A stretch of 7,139 nt of DNA, taken from assembly GCA_031550755.1 (NCBI GenBank), contig JAVBOJ010000079.1, positions 1-7,139 on the forward strand. Reading direction: 5' to 3'. Below the pieces are notes generated by a model, which was not told where the DNA came from, searched no databases, and saw nothing but the letters and a program-made list of their open reading frames with translations. Origin of the DNA: JAVBOJ01 sp031550755. GTDB taxonomy: Bacteria; Bacillota; Clostridia; Oscillospirales; UBA929. How positions within the stretch are numbered: the stretch's first letter is position 1; the number at the start of each line of letters is the position of its first letter. A program made the translations under genes and the position numbers. Below, in pieces: positions 1 through 4,866 of this stretch.

Positions 1-1
1 C

Positions 2-124
2 GACGTCGATATGGCCAAGGAAATGATGGCGTTCACCAAGAACAACATCCTGTCCCAGGCCGCGACCGCCATGCTCGCCCAGGCCAACCAGGCCCCGCAG
101 ACTGTGCTCCAGCTGCTGCGGTAA
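2..124 (+). CDS. hag: Flagellin, C-terminal end (5'-truncated by window edge)
   Basis: The open frame enters from the left edge and gives 40 residues before TAA at 122-124. The visible peptide begins DVDMAKEMMAFTKNNILSQA and ends in QTVLQLLR. This is the conserved D0 helix at the flagellin C-terminus, which packs in the core of the filament. In flagellins of Clostridia and Bacilli the pattern MAKEMM-FTKNNIL-QA---MLAQANQ-P--VLQLL is nearly invariant, so the family call is secure although only the tail is present. Flagellin is exported by the flagellar type III apparatus and polymerises outside the cell; the C-terminal helix is needed for both export capping and assembly. A strong hairpin lies 37 bases after the stop. 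The gene converges on aspS, so it is not in an operon with anything to its right. The symbol could equally be fliC; copy number in the genome cannot be judged. Confidence 0.93.
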   Translation, partial: DVDMAKEMMAFTKNNILSQAATAMLAQANQAPQTVLQLLR

Positions 125-161
125 TAAACACAGGATCCCGAAAATCATCCAAACATATGAG

Positions 162-193
162 ACGCGGCTCCGGGCGAACACCCGGAGCCGCGT
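162..193 (+). terminator. Terminator-like hairpin after flagellin (twin of 411-442)
   Basis: A perfect 13-bp stem, 162-174 with 181-193, closes a 6-base loop (CGAACA). The core arm is GCGGCTCCGGG. Only a short T run (193-195) follows, so if it is an intrinsic terminator the U-tract is weak. Its place just after the flagellin stop supports termination. The stem is the same as that of the hairpin at 411-442. Confidence 0.7.
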
Positions 194-224
194 TTGGCTG
201 AAGATAAAGTCGTTTCCTCGCGTC

Positions 225-294
225 CTTTTGCGGAAATCGCGTCGAGCCTGACGGCGCAGCCGTCAGGTCCTTGCTGGACCGAGTTCCGCAAAAG
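225..294. repeat. 70-bp nested palindrome
   Basis: Outer arms CTTTTGCGGAA (225-235) and TTCCGCAAAAG (284-294) are perfect 11-base reverse complements. Inside, CCTGACGGC (247-255) and GCCGTCAGG (259-267) form a 9-bp hairpin with a 3-base loop. A further small hairpin is possible at 266-280 (GGTCC / GGACC), partly competing with it. The result is a branched structure of the kind seen in small palindromic intergenic repeats or folded RNAs. It is not a simple terminator, since the outer loop is large. The structure is read directly; a function is not assigned. Confidence 0.65.
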
Positions 295-305
295 TATTCA
301 AACAC

Positions 306-338
306 AAGGATCCGTGGGATTTATTCCTGCGGATCCTT
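306..338. terminator. 14-bp hairpin with T-rich flanks on both strands
   Basis: Positions 306-319 pair with 325-338 in 14 continuous pairs (two of them G-T wobbles on the + strand) around a 5-base loop TTTAT. TCTTT follows on the + strand, and TTGTGTTT follows on the - strand. It could be a backup terminator for either converging transcript. The stem is certain by eye; the termination role is inferred. Confidence 0.5.
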
Positions 339-344
339 TCTTTG

Positions 345-364
345 CAAGCCGCCTCAGCGGCTTG
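345..364. repeat. Short perfect hairpin
   Basis: CAAGCCGC (345-352) and GCGGCTTG (357-364) form a perfect 8-bp stem with the 4-base loop CTCA. No T run follows on either strand. It is part of the hairpin series of this interval; role unknown. Confidence 0.55.
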
Positions 365-381
365 ATCCAAACTCCCGTTTT

Positions 382-405
382 CGCTGACAAACCTGTTTGC
401 CAGCG
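382..405. repeat. Imperfect hairpin
   Basis: CGCTG (382-386) pairs with CAGCG (401-405). After one A/C mismatch, CAAA (388-391) pairs with TTTG (396-399), leaving a 4-base loop. It lies directly before the hairpin at 411-442. Weaker than its neighbours; role unknown. Confidence 0.4.
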
Positions 406-410
406 GTCTA

Positions 411-442
411 AAGCGGCTCCGGGCGAGAGCCCGGAGCCGCTT
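411..442 (-). terminator. Terminator-like hairpin after aspS (twin of 162-193)
   Basis: A perfect 14-bp stem, 411-424 with 429-442, closes a GAGA tetraloop as read on the + strand. It begins 8 bases after the second stop (451-453) of the aspS frame. That is where a terminator belongs if aspS once ended there. The T run after it on the - strand is short (TTT), so it may act in both directions with modest strength. The 11-base core GCGGCTCCGGG is shared exactly with the hairpin at 162-193. Confidence 0.7.
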
Positions 443-450
443 CTCATTGT

Positions 451-528
451 TTATTTCACCACATCAAGAGCGATATGCAAATCCCGCAGCTGTTTTTCGT
501 CCACCTCGGACGGGGAATTCATCATCAG
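451..528 (-). pseudogene. aspS: Conserved AspRS C-terminal tail cut off by an in-frame stop
   Basis: Read on the minus strand after the TAA at 531-529, the same frame continues for 25 codons: LMMNSPSEVDEKQ followed by LRDLHIALDVVK, then TAA at 453-451. Bacterial AspRS proteins commonly finish with just this kind of tail (a -LM---PS-VDEKQL--LHI pattern after FPK). The frame, the family-like residues and the terminator placed 8 bases later all indicate that this was, or still is, part of aspS. With the tail the protein would be 591 residues counting the stop position, the normal bacterial size. Whether the tail is translated by readthrough, is lost, or the stop is a sequencing error cannot be told from the sequence. 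Confidence 0.85.
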
Positions 529-2226
529 TTAGGCCGCCGTCTGCACCTTGGGGAAGGCGATGACGTCGCGGATGGAGTCGGACCCGGCCATCAGCATGAC
601 GATGCGGTCAAAGCCGAAGGCGATGCCACCGTGCGGCGGGACGCCGTACTGGAAGGCACTTATAATATGCCCGAAGCGCTCCTCAATCTGCTCGGGCGTG
701 AAGCCCAGCAGCTTGAACATCCGCGCCTGTTTTTCGCTGTCGAAAATGCGGATGGAGCCGGAGGAGAGCTCGGTACCCGAAAGCACCATGTCGTACGCCT
801 TGGCGCGCACACGTCCGGGGTCGGTCTCCAGCAGGGGAATGTCCTCGTCCATCGGCGAGGTGAACGGATGGTGGCAGGCCACATAGCGGCGCTCTTCCTC
901 GTCGTACTCGAGCAGGGGAAATTCGGTGACCCAGAGGAATTTGTAGTCGTTCTTTTTCAGCAGACCCAGCCGGCGGGCGCATTCCAGCCGGAGCGCACCC
1001 AGCGCTTGCAGCGCAATGTGTTCCCGGGCGTCGCCGATGATAAAGATCACGTCGCCGTCCGCGGCATTCGCGCGGGACAAAATGGCCTTCATCTCGTCCT
1101 CGGTCATGAATTTGCCGAAGGAGGTGGTCATTTCGCCGCCGATCAGGCGGATCCACGCCAGCCCGCCGACACGGTAATTCTTGATCCAGACGGCCAACTC
1201 GTCGATGTCGCGGCGGGGGAATTTGTCCGCACAGCCGGTCATGTTGAGCATATGCACGCCGCCCTCGGCCGCCGCGCCGGAAAACACCTTGTATCCGCAG
1301 CCCTTTGCGATGTCGGTGATGTCTTGCAGCTCATAGCCCACCCGCAGGTCGGGCTTGTCCGAGCCGAAGCGGCGCATGGCGTCGCGGTAAGGGATGCGCG
1401 GCAGGGGCAGGGGCACCTCAACGCCCAGCACGTCCCGGAACAGGGCGGCGATAAACCGCTCGTTGATGGACAGGATGTCCTCGACGTCCACAAAGGACAT
1501 CTCGATATCCACCTGTGTAAAATCGGGCTGGCGGTCGGCGCGCAAATCCTCGTCGCGGAAGCAGCGGGCCAGCTGGAAATACCGGTCGAGCCCGGCCAGC
1601 ATCAGCAGCTGCTTGTACTGCTGGGGCGACTGGGGCAGCGCGTAAAACGAGCCGGGATGCACCCGCGAGGGCACCAGATAGTCGCGCGCGCCCTCTGGCG
1701 TGGACTTGGTGAGCAGCGGCGTCTCCACCTCGACGAAGCCCTCGCCGTCAAAGAAACGGCGGGTGGCCTGCGCGGCGCGGTGGCGCAGCAGAATGTTTTT
1801 TTGCAGGGACGGCCGGCGCAGGTCAAGATAGCGGTATTTGAGCCGCAGGGTCTCGTTGACGTCGGTGTCGTCCTCGATTTCAAACGGCGGCGTTTTGGCC
1901 GTCGAAAGGATGATGAGCCGCTCGGCCAGCACCTCCACCGCGCCGGTGGGCATCTCGGGATTGACCGTCTCGGCGTTGCGGCCGGACAGGGTGCCCTTGA
2001 CGCACAGCACAAACTCGTTGCGGATGGTCTCGGCCAGCGCGAACACCTCGGGATTGTTCGCCGCGTTGAACACGCACTGCACAAGGCCGGTACGGTCGCG
2101 CAGATCGACAAACAGCAGGCCGCCCAAGTCACGGCGGCGCTGCGCCCAACCGCAGACGGTCACAGGCGCGCCGGCCTGCTCGGGACGAAGGGTACCGCAA
2201 TAATGGGTGCGGGAATATTCGCTCAT
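529..2226 (-). CDS. aspS: Aspartyl-tRNA synthetase (aspS), ending early at an in-frame TAA
   Basis: This class II synthetase joins aspartate to tRNA-Asp in the cytoplasm. The N-terminal OB-fold that binds the anticodon is at about residues 15-105 (GWAQRRRDLGGLLFVDLRDR at 26-45). The catalytic core follows: QSPQQYKQ at 199-206, motif 2 FRDEDLRADRQPDFTQ at 223-238, and motif 3 GIAFGFDRIVMLMAG at 534-548 with its ATP-binding Arg at 541. The bacterial GAD-type insertion lies between motifs 2 and 3. I chose ATG at 2226 because AAGGGG (2241-2236) is 9 bases upstream; a TTG at 2232 is only 3 bases from it. The gene is second in an operon, 26 bases after hisS. The protein is 565 residues and stops after FPKVQTAA, about 25 short of the usual length, with the missing tail still encoded beyond the TAA. 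All catalytic motifs are intact, so activity is plausible. The family assignment is certain; the state of the C-terminus is not. Confidence 0.96.
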   Translation of the reverse strand: MSEYSRTHYCGTLRPEQAGAPVTVCGWAQRRRDLGGLLFVDLRDRTGLVQCVFNAANNPEVFALAETIRNEFVLCVKGTLSGRNAETVNPEMPTGAVEVLAERLIILSTAKTPPFEIEDDTDVNETLRLKYRYLDLRRPSLQKNILLRHRAAQATRRFFDGEGFVEVETPLLTKSTPEGARDYLVPSRVHPGSFYALPQSPQQYKQLLMLAGLDRYFQLARCFRDEDLRADRQPDFTQVDIEMSFVDVEDILSINERFIAALFRDVLGVEVPLPLPRIPYRDAMRRFGSDKPDLRVGYELQDITDIAKGCGYKVFSGAAAEGGVHMLNMTGCADKFPRRDIDELAVWIKNYRVGGLAWIRLIGGEMTTSFGKFMTEDEMKAILSRANAADGDVIFIIGDAREHIALQALGALRLECARRLGLLKKNDYKFLWVTEFPLLEYDEEERRYVACHHPFTSPMDEDIPLLETDPGRVRAKAYDMVLSGTELSSGSIRIFDSEKQARMFKLLGFTPEQIEERFGHIISAFQYGVPPHGGIAFGFDRIVMLMAGSDSIRDVIAFPKVQTAA

Positions 2227-2235
2227 ATTCAATTT

Positions 2236-2241
2236 CCCCTT
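2236..2241 (-). promoter_or_regulatory. aspS ribosome binding site that fixes the ATG start
   Basis: The minus strand reads AAGGGG here, with 9 bases to the ATG at 2226. The upstream TTG at 2232 would have only 3 bases, too close for normal initiation. This supports a start two codons downstream of the longest frame. Confidence 0.75.
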
Positions 2242-2252
2242 ATAATTACAGA

Positions 2253-3521
2253 TTACAGTTTATAAAACGATTTGGCGATGTCCTCCGCCGTCAGGGAACA
2301 CGGAATATTCTCCCCGCCGCGCATGTTTTTTAGCACGCCGGCGTTTTCTTTGAGCTCGGTCTCGCCGAGTACCAATACATAGGGCGCGCCCAGCCGGTCG
2401 GCGGTTTTCATCTGCGCCTTCAGCGAGCGGCCCATAAGGTCTCGGTCGGCATGCACTCCCAACACGCGCAGCCGGTTTGTGAGGATCAGGCTCCGCTTGG
2501 CCGCCTCCTCGCCCATCGCGGCGATAAACAGCTCGCAGACAGGGGGTGCCTGGGGCAGTATGCCCTGCGTTTCCAGCGCCAGCAGCAGCCGCTCCAGCCC
2601 CATGCCGAAGCCCAGCGCGGGGGTGTCCGGCCCGCCGAGGTTTTTCACCAGCCCGTCATACCGCCCGCCGGCGCACAGGGTGAGGGGGCCCGCGCCCAAA
2701 TCGCCGACAAACTCAAACACCGTGCGGGTGTAGTAATCCAGCCCGCGCACAATGTGCGGATCGACCGTAAACGCAATGCCCAGCGCGGTCAGGTTTTCCC
2801 GCAGCTCTTCCCAGTGCGACGCGCAGTCGGGGCAGAGGCTCTCCAGCACCGGCGGGGCGTCCTGCCGCAGGGCGGCGCAGCCGGGCTCCTTGCAGTCGAG
2901 GATGCGCAGCGGGTTGCGCGCCAGCCGGTCATGGCAGGTGTGGCAGAGGTCGGCCTGCCGCGCCTCAAAAAAGGCGGCCAGCGATTTTTGATAGGCCGGG
3001 CGACAGACCGGACAGCCGATGGAGTTGATGCGCAGCGACACGTCGGACAGCCCGGCGCGCTCCATACAAAGCCCCGCCAGCGAGAGAAGCTCGGCGTCGG
3101 CGGCGGCACCGGCCGGGCCGAAAACCTCGACGCCGAACTGGTGATGCTGGCGCAGACGGCCGGCCTGCGGCTTTTCGTAACGAAAATTGGGGGCGATATA
3201 GTAGACCTTCAGCGGCAGCCCCTGCCCGGCCAGCGAATGCTGGATAAACGCCCGGGCGACCGAGGCGGTGCCCTCAGGGCGCAGGGTCAGGCTGCGGCCT
3301 TTTTTATCGTCAAAGGTATACATTTCCTTTTGCACCACGTCGGTGGTATCGCCGACGCCGCGCAGGAACAGCTCGGTGTGCTCAAAGGTCGGAAACCGGA
3401 TCTCCTGACAGGCAAAACTCCCGGCGCATTCGCGCAGAAGGGCTTCCAGCCACAGCCAGGCGTCCGTTTTCCCCGGCAGGATGTCATTCACACCCCGGGG
3501 CGCCGAAATGGTTTCTGCCAC
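2253..3521 (-). CDS. hisS: Histidyl-tRNA synthetase (hisS)
   Basis: This class II synthetase charges tRNA-His. The 422-residue length is normal. N-terminal APRGVNDILPG (7-17) is the family opening. TLRPEGTASVARA (79-91) and NFRYEKPQAGRLRQHHQFGVE (part of motif 2, 112-132) follow. The histidine motif RGLDYYTRTVFEF (259-271) carries the catalytic Arg259, then GGRYDGL (285-291) and motif 3 ALGFGMGLERLL (302-313). The anticodon-binding domain is at about 325-422. The insertion domain has four cysteine pairs (170/173, 193/196, 210/215, 230/233) that could bind metal; I recall similar cysteines in other HisRS of Clostridia. The start is GTG at 3521, chosen because a strong purine-rich site lies 7 bases upstream and the family N-terminus begins there. 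It is first in the hisS-aspS operon, a common pairing in Firmicutes. The leader is only about 30 bases, so there is no room for a T-box. Confidence 0.97.
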   Translation of the reverse strand: MAETISAPRGVNDILPGKTDAWLWLEALLRECAGSFACQEIRFPTFEHTELFLRGVGDTTDVVQKEMYTFDDKKGRSLTLRPEGTASVARAFIQHSLAGQGLPLKVYYIAPNFRYEKPQAGRLRQHHQFGVEVFGPAGAAADAELLSLAGLCMERAGLSDVSLRINSIGCPVCRPAYQKSLAAFFEARQADLCHTCHDRLARNPLRILDCKEPGCAALRQDAPPVLESLCPDCASHWEELRENLTALGIAFTVDPHIVRGLDYYTRTVFEFVGDLGAGPLTLCAGGRYDGLVKNLGGPDTPALGFGMGLERLLLALETQGILPQAPPVCELFIAAMGEEAAKRSLILTNRLRVLGVHADRDLMGRSLKAQMKTADRLGAPYVLVLGETELKENAGVLKNMRGGENIPCSLTAEDIAKSFYKL

Positions 3522-3527
3522 GGGAGA

Positions 3528-3538
3528 TCCTCCCCTTT
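3528..3538 (-). promoter_or_regulatory. hisS ribosome binding site supporting a GTG start
   Basis: The minus strand reads AAAGGGGAGGA, an almost ideal Shine-Dalgarno sequence, about 7 bases before the GTG at 3521. No other start codon in frame is as well placed. Confidence 0.8.
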
Positions 3539-3558
3539 CAAATTTGTTTTCCTTTTAT

Positions 3559-3586
3559 TTTATATGCCGGGACGCGCTTTTGTCAA
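3559..3586 (-). promoter_or_regulatory. Sigma-A type promoter for hisS-aspS
   Basis: On the minus strand a perfect -35 TTGACA (3586-3581) is followed after 16 bases by TATAAA (3564-3559). Shifting the -10 by one base to ATAAAA gives a 17-base spacer. Transcription would start near 3551, leaving a leader of about 30 bases before the GTG. Spacing, sequence and position all fit the vegetative promoter consensus. Confidence 0.75.
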
Positions 3587-3764
3587 TACCCGGCCTTGTA
3601 AAGGGGTTGTCGGCCAAGTCCCCCTTGTGATTGCATAAAAATGGGAAAACAGGGCATTCTATGTCTCAACGCGCAAAATCTGCATCGAACCCTCGCAGCC
3701 GGATTCCCTTTTGACTTCTTTCCTGCATTTTTTCGCTTTCCCTCTTTCTTTTTGGCCCCGGGTG

Positions 3765-3773
3765 TGATATACT
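3765..3773 (+). promoter_or_regulatory. Extended -10 promoter for the hydrogenase operon
   Basis: TGATATACT matches the extended -10 form TGnTATAAT in all but one base. Seventeen bases upstream there is only a pyrimidine run (TTTCTT, 3745-3750) and no recognisable -35, which extended -10 promoters can tolerate. Transcription would begin near 3780, just before the Rex-like site. A TTGACT at 3711-3716 is too far away to serve as -35. Confidence 0.5.
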
Positions 3774-3785
3774 TCCCGTCGGAGA

Positions 3786-3803
3786 TTGTTATTCTTATCA
3801 CAA
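3786..3803 (+). promoter_or_regulatory. Candidate Rex (redox repressor) operator
   Basis: The 18 bases TTGTTATTCTTATCACAA form an imperfect palindrome: arms TTGTTAT and ATCACAA differ at one symmetric position and are separated by TCTT. Rex proteins of Gram-positive bacteria bind 18-base sites of the form TTGTKA-n6-TMACAA and release them when NADH is high. The site lies just after the predicted transcription start, where bound Rex would block RNA polymerase. Control of NADH-linked hydrogenase genes by Rex is known in Clostridia. That Rex exists in this organism and acts here is inferred. Confidence 0.6.
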
Positions 3804-3835
3804 ACATGCCATACCACATGAAGGGGGAAGCGCGC

Positions 3836-4336
3836 ATGCCCAATTGCAAGACCCTGGTGCCTTTTAAGGGAACAGCCGAGCAGGAGGAAAAGCTCCGCGC
3901 CGCTATCGACCGCTACAAAGGCAAGCCGGGCGCTGTAATGCCTGTGCTGCAAGAGGTACAGGAAATTTACGGTTATCTTCCGGAGGAAGTGCAGATCATG
4001 GTAGCCGAAGGGCTGGACGTCTCTCTGTCCGAGATTTACGGCGTCGTGTCCTTTTATACCCAGTTTTCGGTCAACCCCAAGGGCGAGACACAGGTCAGCG
4101 TCTGCATGGGAACCGCCTGCTACGTCAAGGGCGCGGGCGATATTTTGGAGCGCGTGGAGCGCAAGTTATCCTGCAAGGCCGGCGCGATTACGCCCGACGG
4201 CCGCTTCTCGGTGGACGCCACCCGGTGCATCGGCGCGTGCGGTCTGGCCCCCGTCATGACGGTGGGCGCCGACGTTTACGGCCGCCTGACCCCCGACGAG
4301 GTGGACGGCATTCTGGAAAAATATATCAACAAATGA
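3836..4336 (+). CDS. hydC: NuoE/HydC-like [2Fe-2S] subunit of NAD-linked hydrogenase complex
   Basis: The 166-residue protein has the NuoE (complex I 24-kDa) fold. A helical N-terminal part at about residues 15-75 includes PVLQEVQEIYGYLPEE (36-51) and SEIYGVVSFYTQFS (65-78). A thioredoxin-like domain follows, with cluster ligands Cys90, Cys95, Cys131 and Cys135 in the spacing C-x4-C-x35-C-x3-C. All four are present. It would bind one [2Fe-2S] cluster and pass electrons to or from the NuoF-like flavoprotein encoded three genes on. I chose ATG 3836 because AAGGGGG (3821-3827) is 8 bases upstream and MPNCKTLVPFKG is a sensible family start; the frame is open further back without support. It is the first gene of the operon, behind a Rex-like site, and overlaps the next gene by 4 bases. 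The symbol is by analogy with HydC of bifurcating hydrogenases; nuoE would be an equally fair label. Confidence 0.92.
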   Translation: MPNCKTLVPFKGTAEQEEKLRAAIDRYKGKPGAVMPVLQEVQEIYGYLPEEVQIMVAEGLDVSLSEIYGVVSFYTQFSVNPKGETQVSVCMGTACYVKGAGDILERVERKLSCKAGAITPDGRFSVDATRCIGACGLAPVMTVGADVYGRLTPDEVDGILEKYINK

Positions 4337-4851
4337 AGGAACTCTCCCTGCATCTTTTGGATCTGGCGCAAAACAGCCTGTCCGCCGGCGCAACCCTTGT
4401 GGAGCTTGCGCTGGAGCCCAAGGACGGGTTTTTACACATCACCCTGCGCGACAACGGGCGCGGCATGACGCCGGAATTTCTGGCCTCGGTCACAGACCCG
4501 TTTACCACCACCCGCAAAACCCGCCGGGTGGGGCTGGGGCTGCCGCTCTACCGCGCCGCGGCCGAGCAGACCGGCGGAGACTTTTCCATTGAGAGCGCTG
4601 TCGGTGTCGGCACCGTTGTCTCGGCGTCCTTTGCCATCGGGCATCTGGACACGCCGCCGGTGGGCGACCTGCCCGGCACCGTCGTCGCCCTGATTCAGGG
4701 CGCGCCCGAGGTGGATTTTGTCTTCCGCACCGGCGACGAAACGCTGGACACGCGGGCGCTGCGCGAAACGCTGGAGGATGTGCCACTGAACAGTCCCGAC
4801 GTGCTGGCGTGGATTCTGGAGGCCGCCGGGGAACTGATGAATGAATTGTAG
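4333..4851 (+). CDS. Stand-alone HATPase (GHKL) domain protein in hydrogenase operon
   Basis: The 172-residue protein carries the ATP-binding domain of histidine kinases and anti-sigma factors. The N box is at residues 7-19 (HLLDLAQNSLSAG, Asn14 as Mg ligand), the G1 box is DNGRGM (40-45), an F-box-like TDPFTTTRK lies at 54-62 and the G2 box is GLGLPL (67-72). There is no sensor, no membrane segment and no dimerisation/phospho-acceptor domain. Residues from about 105 to 172 form a C-terminal part I do not recognise. The start ATG overlaps the previous stop (ATGA), so translation is probably coupled; no good ribosome binding site is visible. Genes of this kind lie between the NuoE-like and ferredoxin-like genes in hydrogenase operons of other Clostridia, as I recall. 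Its role there is not established: it may be regulatory or help assembly. The ATPase fold is clear; the function is open. Confidence 0.85.
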   Translation: MKELSLHLLDLAQNSLSAGATLVELALEPKDGFLHITLRDNGRGMTPEFLASVTDPFTTTRKTRRVGLGLPLYRAAAEQTGGDFSIESAVGVGTVVSASFAIGHLDTPPVGDLPGTVVALIQGAPEVDFVFRTGDETLDTRALRETLEDVPLNSPDVLAWILEAAGELMNEL

Positions 4852-4866
4852 CAAAGGAGTACGCCC

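Larger units (their letters stand above)
125..450. other. Gene-free interval between flagellin and aspS, packed with hairpins
   Basis: These 326 bases lie between the flagellin stop and the ancestral stop of aspS on the other strand, so this is a convergent junction. I see no credible gene. Six stem-loops follow one another from 162 to 442: 162-193, 225-294 (with a second hairpin nested inside), 306-338, 345-364, 382-405 and 411-442. The first and last share the same stem. The motif AAACACA(A)GGATCC occurs at 126-138 and again at 300-313, a short direct repeat. The outer hairpins suit transcription termination from each side. What the inner ones do is unknown; they could be extra terminators, a repeat element or a structured RNA. 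Confidence 0.8.
3522..3835. other. Divergent control region between hisS and the hydrogenase operon
   Basis: These 314 bases contain no gene I can support. From left to right they hold the hisS ribosome binding site and promoter (3528-3586); a stretch without clear signals (3587-3700) that includes an isolated TTGTGA at 3625-3630; a pyrimidine-rich tract on the + strand (3704-3753, five purines in 50 bases); an extended -10 element (3765-3773); a Rex-like operator (3786-3803); and the ribosome binding site AAGGGGG (3821-3827) for the first plus-strand gene. The plus-strand frame is open back to 3641, but no start signal supports translation there. Confidence 0.75.

Noticed and set aside
194..532. 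A 112-residue frame on the + strand across the flagellin/aspS gap.
   Set aside because: It runs through several hairpins and into the antisense of the aspS tail, has no clear ribosome binding site and no protein-like pattern.
2230..2232. TTG as the start of aspS, two codons upstream of the ATG.
   Set aside because: Only 3 bases separate it from the Shine-Dalgarno sequence, while the ATG at 2226 has the normal 9.
475..2265. A 596-residue open frame on the + strand opposite aspS.
   Set aside because: Its sequence is low in recognisable motifs and mirrors the coding strand of aspS. Long antisense frames are common in GC-rich genes, and the aspS reading has all family motifs.
2451..3638. A 395-residue open frame on the + strand opposite hisS.
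   Set aside because: Same reason: hisS accounts for this DNA with full motif content, and the antisense frame has no recognisable domain or convincing ribosome binding site.
3680..3698. A GGTTCGATGC-like tRNA T-arm motif on the minus strand, suggesting a tRNA gene.
   Set aside because: The flanks do not pair as a 5-bp T stem, and no acceptor, D or anticodon arms are found around it.
3711..3716. TTGACT as a -35 box for the hydrogenase operon.
   Set aside because: The base pairs 17 downstream do not resemble a -10, and the real -10 candidate at 3768 is 51 bases away.
3641..3835. A 65-residue N-terminal extension of the NuoE-like protein.
   Set aside because: It would cover the promoter and the Rex-like site, has no ribosome binding site, and is not expected for the family. 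The ATG at 3836 has a good site 8 bases upstream.
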